Assembly: GCF_005048225.1 (NCBI RefSeq)
Contig: NZ_SUNI01000015.1
Span: 49,834 to 113,833, forward strand
DNA length: 64,000 bases
Source: Paracoccus gahaiensis
GTDB lineage: Bacteria; Pseudomonadota; Alphaproteobacteria; Rhodobacterales; Rhodobacteraceae
Reading direction: 5' to 3'
Both the position numbers and the translations under genes were made by a program. The notes beneath the pieces are model-generated. The model did not search any database. It was given only the letters and a program-made list of their open reading frames with translations, and had not been told where the DNA came from. Shown here piece after piece: positions 1 through 7,549 of the stretch (within the stretch, counting starts at the first letter, position 1; each line of letters opens with the position of its first letter).

Positions 1-31
1 CACTACTTGCCAAGTTCGTCGGAGAGTCCTG

Positions 32-760
32 ATGTCAGTCCCGGAAAAAACTGCGCGCCGTTCCCTTGCGGAGATCGTGTTCGACCGGATGGAGCGGGCG
101 ATCAAGTCGGGCTCCTATCGCCCGGATGAAAAACTGCCGACCGAGTATGATCTGGCCGCCGAGTTCGAGGTATCGCGCCCCGTAATCCGTGACGCACTCC
201 GCCGGTTGCGCGAACGCGGCCTGATCTATTCGCGCCAGGGGGCGGGCAGTTTTGTGCGTTCTGCGGGATTGCGCCGCCCGCTCGGATTCGGAGCGCTGGA
301 AAATGTAGCCGACCTGCTCAGCTGCTACGAGTTTCGGCTGACCCTGGAACCGGCAGCGGCGCAATGTGCCGCCGAGCGGCATGATGCAGCATCATTGGCT
401 GAGATCGCCGTCGCGCTGGACAAGATGCGCGATGCGACCAATCGTGCCACCCACCGTGAGGATGCTGACTTCCAGTTTCATCTGGCCATCGCGCGCGCCA
501 GTGAAAACACGTATTTCGCAACCGCGATGGAGGCGTTGCAGGACCATATCGCCGCCGGGATGCGCTTTCACGGCGCCTCGGTTAAGCGCGAGGCGCAAGG
601 GCTGGAACGGGTGCTGGAGGAACACCGCTGCCTGTTCGAAGCGATCCGTGCGGGTGATGGCACCGGCGCACAGGCGCTGATGCATGTGCATCTAACCGGT
701 TCGCGCGAGCGGCTGTTTGAGCGACGCAAGCCAAGCGCCAATGCAGATATCAATTCCTAG
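32..760 (+). CDS. FadR/GntR-family transcriptional regulator (FCD domain)
   Basis: A 242-residue DNA-binding regulator. The N-terminal winged helix (about residues 10-75) carries the GntR pattern: KLPTEYDLAAEFEVSRPVIR is the helix-turn-helix, and RQGAGSFV is the wing. The rest (about 90-230) is all-helical with an FCD-type layout (FRLTLEPAAAQCAAER, then DADFQFHLAIARASENTYF), with Asp/His positions that usually bind a metal and a carboxylate effector. This family normally represses an adjacent catabolic or transport operon and releases DNA on binding a sugar acid or organic acid. The target genes are not visible: upstream lies outside the window and downstream is intergenic sequence and an IS. 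Family is clear, ligand unknown. Confidence 0.9.
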   Translation: MSVPEKTARRSLAEIVFDRMERAIKSGSYRPDEKLPTEYDLAAEFEVSRPVIRDALRRLRERGLIYSRQGAGSFVRSAGLRRPLGFGALENVADLLSCYEFRLTLEPAAAQCAAERHDAASLAEIAVALDKMRDATNRATHREDADFQFHLAIARASENTYFATAMEALQDHIAAGMRFHGASVKREAQGLERVLEEHRCLFEAIRAGDGTGAQALMHVHLTGSRERLFERRKPSANADINS

Positions 761-870
761 CGCGAGCCTCGGCCGCGGATGGCGAGCGCAATGACCATGC
801 CGTAAACCAATATGGCGGCGCCGATTGGTGCAAGAACGCCCGACAAGCCAAACGACATGGCCTGTGTCAT
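757..870 (-). pseudogene. Possible C-terminal remnant of a membrane transporter
   Basis: A short reading frame converging on the end of the upstream regulator. Its last 37 residues contain one hydrophobic stretch (GAAILVYGMVIALAI) followed by a basic tail (RGRGSR), like the last transmembrane helix of a permease. There is no convincing N-terminal part, so this would be a decayed tail. It may equally be chance coding. Confidence 0.2.
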
Positions 871-1029
871 CCAGACGAAGCTAGGTCCCGCATGACCAGC
901 AGTCAGAGGCTTTTCGCGTCGATGCTGTTCTAAGCTGTGAAACCGCTTTCCGAAGAGATGTGGTGATTGCGGCAACCGCAATCGCCGATCCCGATGGCAG
1001 CTCGTGAGTGTCAAGCAAAAACGTCATTT

Positions 1030-1055
1030 TGACCTTTTGTCGGACCAAAAGGTCA
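1030..1055. promoter_or_regulatory. 26-bp palindrome, operator or terminator candidate
   Basis: Perfect 10-bp arms TGACCTTTTG and CAAAAGGTCA flank the 6-base centre TCGGAC. The inner part also has the TTTTG...CAAAA symmetry expected of a dimeric repressor site. It lies about 270 bp after the FadR-type gene and 110 bp before the IS1182. It could be an operator for a promoter cut off by the IS, or a bidirectional hairpin. No T-tract follows on the plus strand. Confidence 0.4.
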
Positions 1056-1162
1056 TACAGCTTTCTTAGGCGGGCAAAACACAGTCACATGCAGCCGTTC
1101 CATAGCTGCAACGCGGATCAACGAATGCCTGCCTCCCCTGCCCCTTTTTCAAAGTGTTCAAA

Positions 1163-2839
1163 AACGATCCAGACCGTGTGAAAACTTGGGGAAGTCTGAT
1201 GGTGTGCAGGGGTTTCGGCTGGATCGGAGATTTTCCTTTAGAGGATCCGGATCAAACGCTTAATCGTGGGTTTTGGGGTCCTGTGGGGATCTCTGAAGGC
1301 AAATATGGGCTGACACTTAAGAAAATGGGGAGCCTTTACAGCCTGACAGCCGCAATCAACGCCGGAATGCCGACAAGGCTGATCGCTCGACGCAAATTGT
1401 AGGCGATGGCCGTCAGGCTGAACTCAGCGCGCACGTTCTCCAGCCTGCGCATCAGGAATGCACCCTGGCCCATCCATTGCTTCACGGAGCCGAACGGGTG
1501 CTCGACGCTCTCGCGCCGCTCATCGAGCACCCCGGGCCGCGCGGCAAGCCGTTTCGCCATCCGGTCCAGCACGGCCTCGTTCTCATAGCGCGCAACCTTG
1601 CGGTAGGCCGCGGTGGTGCAACGTGTCTTGAGTGCGCAGGACTTGCAGGCAGCGGCATTGGCATAATCGAACACGCGGATCTCGCCACGAACCGGGCGGC
1701 TGTGCACATGGCGCAAAGCCGCGCCGCCCGGGCATGTGTAGATGTCTGCCTCGGCGTCATAACGGAACTGGTCCTTGGGAAAAAATCCCTTGGCAACGGC
1801 AGATCCGCGCTGCGGTTTGGGAACGTAAGGGACGATGCCTGCCGTTTCGCAGGCCTCGATATCTTCGATCTTGAAGTAGCCCCGGTCGGCCACGGCATCG
1901 ATCTGCGCAACATCGAGGGTCTCACGCGCAGCCTTGGCCGTCTCGGTCAGCAGGCCCAGGTCGCTGACCTTGTTGTGGACCTGCTGCTCCGCAATCAGTT
2001 TGTGCTTGGTATCGACCGCAATCTGGACGTTATAACCGACCCCGACGCGACTGTTGGAGTGCATCGCGCGTGCGTCCGGGTCGGTCAGCGAGATCTGGTC
2101 CGCGCCGCTGTCTGCAAGGGCTTTGCCATGATCATCAAGCCGTTCACGCCGCTTGCGGAGCGCTGCGATCTTTTCCTGCAGCCTCTCGACGGTGCCCCTC
2201 TCTGGCGCGTCCTCACCGTCCTTGTCGGCCTCATCGAGCTGCTTGAGATACCGCGCCAAGCGCTCATCGCTTTCCGCTATCGCTTTGGCCAGCTTGGCCT
2301 TGGTGAAATTCCGCTCCCGGCTGTTCACGGCCTTGATCCGGGTGCCGTCGACTGCGATCAACTCTCGTCCGAACAAGTCGAGTTCACGACACAGCAGCAC
2401 GAACTCCCGGAACACCTGGCGAAACGCCGTTCTGTTGTCGCGTCGGAAGTCTGCGATTGTCTTGAAGTCGGGGGTCAGGCGGCGGAGCAGCCAGATGACT
2501 TCAAGATTGCGATGCGTCTCTACCTCCAATCGGCGGCTGGACCGCACCCGGTTCAGGTATCCGTAAATGTAGAGCTTCAAGAGATCGGCCGGATCATATC
2601 CCGGTCGACCGGTACTTTTCGCCTGGACCCGCCCAAAGCCAGCTGCCCTCAGATCGAGCCCGTCAACGAAAGCATCGATAAACCGGACAACATTGTCCGG
2701 CCCCACATAGTCGTCCACAGAGTCCGGCAAAAGCAGGAGTTGGGACCGATCACCGCCTGAAATATGTGCCATGCCCAAAAATACCATGGCCGCTCAGTGC
2801 TGGGAATCCGGTTCGTGTTTTCACACGGTCTGGATCGTT
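1163..2839 (-). mobile_element. IS1182-family insertion sequence
   Basis: The element is bounded by a perfect 23-bp inverted repeat at 1163-1185 and 2817-2839 (inner part GATCCAGACCGTGTGAAAAC and its complement). Total length is about 1.68 kb, normal for IS1182 elements, with one transposase gene on the minus strand. The four bases outside the repeats (CAAA left, GGCG right) do not match, so no target duplication is evident: either the ends differ slightly or flanking DNA was rearranged. Confidence 0.85.
1336..2772 (-). CDS. IS1182-family transposase
   Basis: A 478-residue DDE transposase that moves the surrounding element. The N-terminal domain (VRFIDAFVDGLDL, then GRPGYDPADLLKLYIYGYLN) is the IS1182 signature. 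The catalytic region includes IAVDGTRIKAVNS, the IAVDTKHKLI segment, DRGYFKIEDIEA and a late E-rich segment. A cysteine cluster (KSCALKTRC) precedes the C-terminus, as in many IS1182 proteins. I chose the ATG that gives MAHISGG; a start five codons earlier is possible. The frame is intact, so the element may be active. Confidence 0.92.
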   Translation of the reverse strand: MAHISGGDRSQLLLLPDSVDDYVGPDNVVRFIDAFVDGLDLRAAGFGRVQAKSTGRPGYDPADLLKLYIYGYLNRVRSSRRLEVETHRNLEVIWLLRRLTPDFKTIADFRRDNRTAFRQVFREFVLLCRELDLFGRELIAVDGTRIKAVNSRERNFTKAKLAKAIAESDERLARYLKQLDEADKDGEDAPERGTVERLQEKIAALRKRRERLDDHGKALADSGADQISLTDPDARAMHSNSRVGVGYNVQIAVDTKHKLIAEQQVHNKVSDLGLLTETAKAARETLDVAQIDAVADRGYFKIEDIEACETAGIVPYVPKPQRGSAVAKGFFPKDQFRYDAEADIYTCPGGAALRHVHSRPVRGEIRVFDYANAAACKSCALKTRCTTAAYRKVARYENEAVLDRMAKRLAARPGVLDERRESVEHPFGSVKQWMGQGAFLMRRLENVRAEFSLTAIAYNLRRAISLVGIPALIAAVRL

Positions 2840-2871
2840 GGCGCAACAGTGTCAAACGTGCTGCAAAGGCC

Positions 2872-2894
2872 GTCGCAAAGGCGACTTTTGCGAC
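2872..2894. repeat. Dyad upstream of the serine recombinase, possible res subsite
   Basis: Arms GTCGCAAA and TTTGCGAC are separated by 7 bases, 45 bp before the recombinase start. Small serine resolvases normally act at dyad subsites directly beside their own gene, so this may be part of such a site. Only one dyad is obvious. Confidence 0.3.
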
Positions 2895-2938
2895 ATGTCC
2901 ATTACGGGCTGGCTTTTGCAACTTTGGGAAAGCATGCG

Positions 2939-3511
2939 ATGGCGGCAGTAGGCTATCCCATGGCATCGACCAGCGGTCAGGAGCATCGGCTGCAACACGA
3001 TGCTCTGAACGCGGCAGGATGCGACTGTATTGCCTCAGAGGCCGAAAGCGGCGCGGACGAAAACGCCCGGCCTCGGTTGCAACGCCTGCTAGCTAACCTG
3101 TCGGGCGATGACACCCTTGTCGTCAGGCGGCTTGATAGGCTGGCGCAAAGCGTCAAAGAGCTGATCACAGTTGCCAACAGGCTTTCCGAACGGAAGGTTT
3201 GCCTGCGGTCTTTGAACGGACAGATCGACACCACGACGCCGCAAGGGCGGATGATGTTTCATGTCTTCGCCCTGATCGCACAGTTCGGGCGTGACCTGAT
3301 CGCGGAACGGACACGGGCCGGACTGGAAGCTGCCCGCGCCAGTGGCCGCATCATAGGACGCCGGCGCCTCTTGGCGCCTGCCCACATTACCCAGGCTCAA
3401 GCATGGTTAACGTCCACGCAAGTGACGCAAGCTCAGGCGGCTAAGGCCTTTGGGGTCAGTTGGCCCACCCTCCTACGGGCGCTTTCTCCCGCCAAGGAGC
3501 TGAGCGAATGA
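2939..3511 (+). CDS. Small serine recombinase (resolvase/invertase family)
   Basis: A 190-residue site-specific recombinase. The catalytic domain includes the serine motif region GYPMASTSGQ, then TLVVRRLDRLAQSVKELI, TTPQGRMMFHVFALIAQFGR and ERTRAGLEAARASGR. The C-terminus is a helix-turn-helix (VTQAQAAKAFGVSWPTLLRA). I chose the ATG giving MAAVGYPMAS, which matches the family's usual start. The normal motif is Y-A-R-V-S; here it is Y-P-M-A-S, so the serine is kept but the conserved active-site arginine just before it is Met. The later arginines are present. The IS1182 ends about 100 bp upstream. The 3' end overlaps the next gene by ATGA. Confidence 0.8.
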   Translation: MAAVGYPMASTSGQEHRLQHDALNAAGCDCIASEAESGADENARPRLQRLLANLSGDDTLVVRRLDRLAQSVKELITVANRLSERKVCLRSLNGQIDTTTPQGRMMFHVFALIAQFGRDLIAERTRAGLEAARASGRIIGRRRLLAPAHITQAQAWLTSTQVTQAQAAKAFGVSWPTLLRALSPAKELSE

Positions 3512-3795
3512 TCGGCGCCGTCGCGATTTTGGCTTTGTCGCAGATGATAGGACCTGGCGCTCTACCAGCCACGCCTCAAGCCTTACATCTGTGTCTGTTC
3601 CCGGAAGATCCTATCGTCAATGAACGAGCCCTAGCCGATTACGGGATCTCGCTGAAAGATGAATATGATAGATATTTCAGTGACCTGAACGCATACCTCA
3701 TGTGCCTTCAACGGTCACATGCTGACACGATCGAACGAGGCACCGTTTGGCACAATCGCTACAAAGAAGCGTTCCCAACCAACATAATTGAATGA
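3508..3795 (+). CDS. Small exported protein of unknown function
   Basis: A 95-residue protein whose ATG overlaps the recombinase stop (ATGA), which suggests coupled translation. Residues 1-20 (MIGAVAILALSQMIGPGA) form a hydrophobic signal-like segment. The mature part is acidic to neutral and has two cysteines (ALHLCLF and YLMCLQR) about 40 residues apart that could form a disulfide. I do not recognise the family. A longer in-frame start lies upstream, but only this one leaves a clean signal peptide. Confidence 0.55.
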   Translation: MIGAVAILALSQMIGPGALPATPQALHLCLFPEDPIVNERALADYGISLKDEYDRYFSDLNAYLMCLQRSHADTIERGTVWHNRYKEAFPTNIIE

Positions 3796-3862
3796 TGCAA
3801 GATTTCATTTGCCTGGCATGGTGATGTTCTCATGTGCTGTCGCACCCCAAAGGAGGTTCACG

Positions 3863-4411
3863 ATGAGATTGAAAATTCTGGGAGCTGCAGCCTGCGCCGC
3901 AGCCCTGGCGTCGGCACCAAAAGCTGACGCCTATGCAATTGATTGCGCAATCCTGCTGTGTCTGGCAGGCGGCTTTCCTGCATCAACCGAATGCACGGCA
4001 GCCAAAGTCGAAATGATCCGTCGCGTTACGCCGTTTCCCATCGAGCCGCCTTTGCAGCTTTGGAACTGCCCTATGGGCGCAAGTGGCATGCCACCGCTTC
4101 CCAACATTGGCAGCGATGGTTTGTCCGACGAAATCCGGGGCTACCGTGACGGCCTCGAGATTTATCACGTCGACTACGAAGGCCAGCGCAACAGCGGTGG
4201 CGTCGATGTCAGAGATTCGACGCAAGAAGGATTTTACGACGAGAACGGGGACTTCCGTTGGGTTGGAACTAGCCTCGGGGGTACCCCGTCATGGGTTCAG
4301 GAGACCGTCGGCTATCGCAGTATCAACATGAGCATGACGATCCAAGGGATCGCCATGCGGACCAGAGACTACGAAGGTCAGGTTTCTGAAATCATATGGC
4401 AGACCTACTGA
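3863..4411 (+). CDS. Exported cysteine-containing protein, plasmid-type hypothetical
   Basis: A 182-residue protein with a strong ribosome binding site (AGGAGG at 3851-3856) seven bases before its ATG. Residues 1-25 are a classic signal peptide ending ALASAPKADA. The mature protein begins YAIDCAILLCLAGGFPAS and holds four cysteines (DCAILLC, ECTAAK, WNCPMG), consistent with disulfides in the periplasm. I recall similar proteins beside conjugation or replication genes on Rhodobacterales plasmids, but that is memory, not a search. The rest is hydrophilic and ends in an aromatic-rich repeat of polar residues. Function unknown. Confidence 0.75.
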   Translation: MRLKILGAAACAAALASAPKADAYAIDCAILLCLAGGFPASTECTAAKVEMIRRVTPFPIEPPLQLWNCPMGASGMPPLPNIGSDGLSDEIRGYRDGLEIYHVDYEGQRNSGGVDVRDSTQEGFYDENGDFRWVGTSLGGTPSWVQETVGYRSINMSMTIQGIAMRTRDYEGQVSEIIWQTY

Positions 4412-4542
4412 TGCGGATAGTTGACCGCCTATCGCCCCTTAATCAGATACCGCGTCTGTCCCTATCACGTAGGTTGTGCAGCAAAATGCCCACCAAGGGG
4501 GGAACGAGTGTAATCAAATAAATCCACTAACCAAAAGGAAAC

Positions 4543-4556
4543 CCCCCGCGCGGGGG
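4543..4556. terminator. GC hairpin, terminator candidate for minus-strand transcription
   Basis: CCCCC-GCGC-GGGGG is self-complementary, and on the minus strand it is followed by TTTCCTTTT. On the plus strand no T-run follows. It sits in the 317-bp gap between the exported protein and the winged-helix gene; otherwise I see no gene in that gap. Confidence 0.3.
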
Positions 4557-4728
4557 TCCGCACGAGGGGCTTGGGTTTCGTAACACAGGATTGGCGTCCT
4601 GAATTAGCAGCCATATCACAGCTGCTATAGTTACCCTCCCACTCCTGAAAATCAAGAGCAAAAGCGCATTTGTGCGAACGGATACGGCTTGCCTGCGGAC
4701 ACCGCGCTTCTTGATCGAGGAGCAGCAG

Positions 4729-5481
4729 ATGAATACCAAGACAGCCGCGGCAAGCGGCGAATTCTTCCAGCGAATAGACAGCTCTATTGATGGCGCGCGC
4801 GCCGGTGGCCGTGAACCAGACGGCAAACCCATCCACCGAAACTCGCGTCGTGCAGGAACTTGTGAGGCTTCTTTCTGGCGTGGAACGTCACGCCAGGACG
4901 TACAGAAGGTCTTGATGGCCGCGCGCCAGTACGAGCGGACCAAACGCGCGCCCGGCAAACGCAACGGGCCCCTCGGAGGCATCGCCCTAGAGGTGCTGGC
5001 GCTGTTCGCCAATCTGGTGAACTTCAAATCGGGCCGACTGGACCCGTCACTGGACTACATCACCGACAAGCTGCGCCGGTCCCGGGATGCAGTTGTGCGA
5101 GCGTTGAAAGCGCTGCGCGATCACGGCTTTCTGGATTGGTTGCGCCGCTTCGAGCCTGTGCCCAATGACGGCCGAGGGCCGCAGGTTCGCCAGGTCAGCA
5201 ACGCCTATCGTCTGTCGGCGCCAAAGCGCGCTCTGGCGCTTCTCGGGCGATGGGCTGGGCGACCAGCTGCGCCGGATGATGACCAAGCTGCCCGCGCAGA
5301 GCGCGCTGCTATCGAGGCCGAGCATGTCGCCACACTCGATCTGGCCGAGTTCGCCACGTTCAAAATCGAGGATTCACGACTTGCGAAGGCTCTGGCCCAG
5401 ATGGGGAAAGCCGTAAGTTTACGCGAGTCCGCCAAGCGGACTGAATCCAAATCTATCTCTTGTTCTTATGCAGGGTCATGA
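4729..5481 (+). CDS. Winged-helix replication-initiator-like plasmid protein
   Basis: A 250-residue protein. The start ATG follows GAGGAGCAGCAG; an upstream in-frame start would add 19 poorly conserved-looking residues. The central region, KRNGPLGGIALEVLALFANL, followed by SLDYITDKLRRSRDAVVRAL and DHGFLDWLRRFEPV, reads as a winged helix-turn-helix: the phrase 'rigid screen of rules, then recognition helix' fits plasmid replication proteins of Rhodobacterales and Rhizobiales often labelled replication protein A. A basic N-terminus and an alanine-rich acidic C-terminus flank it. Whether it initiates replication, or is a paralogous regulator carried on plasmids, cannot be told from sequence. No iteron array is obvious beside it. 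Confidence 0.55.
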   Translation: MNTKTAAASGEFFQRIDSSIDGARAGGREPDGKPIHRNSRRAGTCEASFWRGTSRQDVQKVLMAARQYERTKRAPGKRNGPLGGIALEVLALFANLVNFKSGRLDPSLDYITDKLRRSRDAVVRALKALRDHGFLDWLRRFEPVPNDGRGPQVRQVSNAYRLSAPKRALALLGRWAGRPAAPDDDQAARAERAAIEAEHVATLDLAEFATFKIEDSRLAKALAQMGKAVSLRESAKRTESKSISCSYAGS

Positions 5482-5673
5482 TGCGGACGCCGCGCACCGG
5501 GCCGCTATCGCGCCCCTGCGGCGCTTCCGAGCCGTGAAAGATGGGCCGGGCAATGGCATCCAATCGACTACAAAACCAATCCGCAGTTCCGGCGGAACTG
5601 CTGCATGCCTATGGGAAACAGCCTGTGGAAGCCGTGGAGCGATGCAAGCACGTTTCAAGACAGAAAGCGCTGA

Positions 5674-5865
5674 ATGAGCAGGATTTTCGCAATTGCCGCA
5701 CTGTGTTCCGCGCTGGTAGGACCGGGCTTTGCCAAGGGCGATGGGTACCACCAGACTGCGCTGCATGTGTTGCAGATCGTTCAACTCATGCAAATTATAC
5801 GCGGAGGGCATCATCTTCACCAGAGACTATCGGAGCGCGCCAGGGCATCCGGCAGCCTTTCGTGA
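5674..5865 (+). CDS. Possible small exported peptide
   Basis: A 63-residue frame starting with a plausible signal peptide (MSRIFAIAALCSALVGPGFA, then KGDG). It lies alone in the 437-bp gap between the winged-helix gene and the toxin-antitoxin pair. There is no strong ribosome binding site and no recognised family. It could be a small conjugation-type or entry-exclusion-like peptide, or chance. Confidence 0.35.
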   Translation: MSRIFAIAALCSALVGPGFAKGDGYHQTALHVLQIVQLMQIIRGGHHLHQRLSERARASGSLS

Positions 5866-5934
5866 AATGATGTTTTGGGAACCCGTTCAGCGAACATGAT
5901 GTTTGCTCAGCAAATGGGATGCCGATTGATTTTT

Positions 5935-5954
5935 TGTGTGACATCATTTACACA
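5935..5954. promoter_or_regulatory. Inverted repeat upstream of the toxin-antitoxin pair
   Basis: TGTGT and ACACA arms enclose 10 bases about 30 bp before the GTG start of the antitoxin-position gene. Type IV systems of this class are usually autoregulated by the antitoxin at inverted repeats in this position. A second small dyad, TTTGC-TCA-GCAAA, occurs about 30 bp upstream. Confidence 0.35.
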
Positions 5955-5981
5955 AGGGCGTCTCCAACAAGGAATAGTCAG

Positions 5982-6245
5982 GTGACACCTGTTGCGTCGA
6001 AAGTCCTCGCCACTGTCAACGCGCCCTACAGCGTGGCAGTGACGCCTGAGGAACTAGCAGAAAAGCTCGCCGACATGGGAAGTGCTTCTTCTTTTGACGC
6101 GGCGGCTTTTGCTTTCCTGTCCGAAGTCAGTCCGACGTTACAGGCACAGTTTCTATTAGAGATGGGTGTCGAAAGGGCGTCCGTGTCAGAGGTTGCAAAA
6201 GCCTATTCTGAGTTAGCGGGCTATTTGCTTCCGCTGGCGGCTTGA
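5982..6245 (+). CDS. Putative antitoxin partner of the AbiEii-like toxin
   Basis: An 87-residue protein beginning at a GTG that follows AAGGA; an ATG 21 codons upstream would run through the likely promoter dyad, so I prefer GTG. The sequence is mostly helical (VTPEELAEKLADMGSASSFD, then FLSEVSPTLQAQFLLEMG). I do not recognise a winged-helix AbiEi domain, so it is shorter and different from the classical antitoxin. Its stop overlaps the next gene's TTG start, and this coupled layout is the main reason to call it the antitoxin. Confidence 0.5.
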   Translation: MTPVASKVLATVNAPYSVAVTPEELAEKLADMGSASSFDAAAFAFLSEVSPTLQAQFLLEMGVERASVSEVAKAYSELAGYLLPLAA

Positions 6246-6931
6246 TCTCCCCGCCCACAATGAGCCGCTGGTCTGATCTTTTCGACGAGACTCTACGCAT
6301 CATCGACCAGGCTAATGACAGCGGAATCGACATGCATGATTGGAGCTTCGGGGGCGGCACCGCACTCATGCTGCAGATCGGTCATCGCGATAGTTATGAC
6401 AGCGATATTTTCATCTCGGATCCGCAATACCTTCCATACCTCAATCCGACCATTCAGGAATATGACCTTGACCTCGAGCCCAGCAGCTATGAGGGCGACG
6501 GTACTCGGGCCCTGAAGATCATCTTTGATGGGGTCGGCGAAATCGACTTCATCAGCTGCGCGGCTGTCACCGATGCGCCTACGGAGATCACTGAAGTTCG
6601 GGGGCGTTTCGTAGCTCGGGAAGTTCCAAGCGAGATCCTCGGGAAAAAGCTGGTGTTCCGGGGATCAGCACTGCAGCCGCGTGACATGTTTGATATCGCT
6701 GCTGCAGCGCAAGTACTGGGTGAAGAAAAGATTATCACCGACCTTTCGCAATTCCATGATGCAGCGAAGACCACCCTTGAAGTCGTCCAGAAAATGGATC
6801 CCGACTTTGCAGCGGCAATCATGGGACGTCTCATGCCATGTGATGGCTTTGAGCAGCTGCACAAACGTGCTCATGGCATCACCCGCCGGGTACTTGAAGC
6901 TGCGATTGAGCGGGCTGAGAGCTTGGCTTGA
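6242..6931 (+). CDS. AbiEii/AbiGii-type nucleotidyltransferase toxin
   Basis: A 229-residue DUF1814-class nucleotidyltransferase. The motif SFGGGTALMLQIGHRDSYD, followed by SDIF, matches the family core: GG-x-A-L, then HR-x-S-x-D-x-D, which places the two metal-binding aspartates. FDGVGEIDFI supplies the third acidic strand, and AREVPSEILGKKLVFRG is the following conserved helix that usually reads E-I-L-A-K-K. These toxins transfer nucleotides to tRNA or proteins and halt growth; paired genes serve in plasmid stability or phage abortive infection. Translation may start at the overlapping TTG, or at ATG 6260 six codons later. Confidence 0.8.
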   Translation: MISPPTMSRWSDLFDETLRIIDQANDSGIDMHDWSFGGGTALMLQIGHRDSYDSDIFISDPQYLPYLNPTIQEYDLDLEPSSYEGDGTRALKIIFDGVGEIDFISCAAVTDAPTEITEVRGRFVAREVPSEILGKKLVFRGSALQPRDMFDIAAAAQVLGEEKIITDLSQFHDAAKTTLEVVQKMDPDFAAAIMGRLMPCDGFEQLHKRAHGITRRVLEAAIERAESLA

Positions 6932-7258
6932 TGTGAATCAGGTGATCAGAGCTGGACGTTGATTGCGATCATCTCAGATCCAAGCGACTGAAGCCGGCGC
7001 GACATCGACTTGAGGTGTTCCGCTCGTCCAAGCAAAAGGACGTTCCATATGCGGCCTTATGCGCCGAAGTGCCGCGGGGAGATCGCGACGGGCTGTGGGA
7101 CGAGGGGAATGGCCGACCAACAAACAGAGACCTGCCTCGGCGACCCAAAAGACTATGCTATGCCCTAAGATCAAGCAGCGTGCCGCCGCCCGCCGCTGTC
7201 AGAGCAGCCATAAAGGTGACGCGCACCGGGTCCAGCTGCACTTGGCTTGCCACCATGA
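6932..7258. other. Intergenic stretch without recognised genes
   Basis: This 327-bp gap separates the toxin gene from the minus-strand NO-response genes. Several short frames exist on both strands, but none has a domain, signal peptide or convincing ribosome binding site. I see no terminator with a T-tract and no RNA gene. Confidence 0.4.
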
Positions 7259-7549
7259 TTATTCAGACGGGGATCGCGCTACTCTGAGACGCGCTGTCGT
7301 CAGCACTGTCCCATCTTCCGCGCAGGTGAGTCTGACGCGCCACCGAGGGGACACAAACGTCAGGCGAAGCTTGCCTGTATCGTCTCCGGTGCCCCTCTCC
7401 AACCCAGTGCTGATGCTGCCGGACTGCATCAACACTTGAAAACCGATCAAATCGAGATCCATCAGAGGGGCAATCAGTGCGGCATCGACAATGGGCTGCC
7501 CGTCTGCGAATTCGACCTGCATGACCGGGTTCGTCACTACCTTCCCCAT
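7259..7549 (-). CDS. Small DUF6522-like protein coupled to hmp
   Basis: A 96-residue soluble protein whose ATG overlaps the hmp stop (ATGA), so it should be co-translated. The pattern is VEFADGQPIVDAALIAPLMD with L-x-x-F-x-V-L-M-Q-S-G, then LERGTGDDTGKLRLTFVSPR and a C-terminal VRLTCAEDGTVLTTARL. It resembles small DUF6522 proteins that I recall near denitrification and NO-handling genes in alphaproteobacteria. Its biochemical role is unknown. The context puts it in NO detoxification, under the same NsrR control as hmp. Confidence 0.65.
   Translation of the reverse strand: MGKVVTNPVMQVEFADGQPIVDAALIAPLMDLDLIGFQVLMQSGSISTGLERGTGDDTGKLRLTFVSPRWRVRLTCAEDGTVLTTARLRVARSPSE

Noticed and set aside
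1477..2760. 427-codon plus-strand frame
   Set aside because: It is antisense to the IS1182 transposase, whose domain pattern is clear, and has no recognisable domain.
4543..4556. Hairpin considered as a plasmid origin element
   Set aside because: Single short GC stem with no repeats or AT-rich unwinding region beside it.
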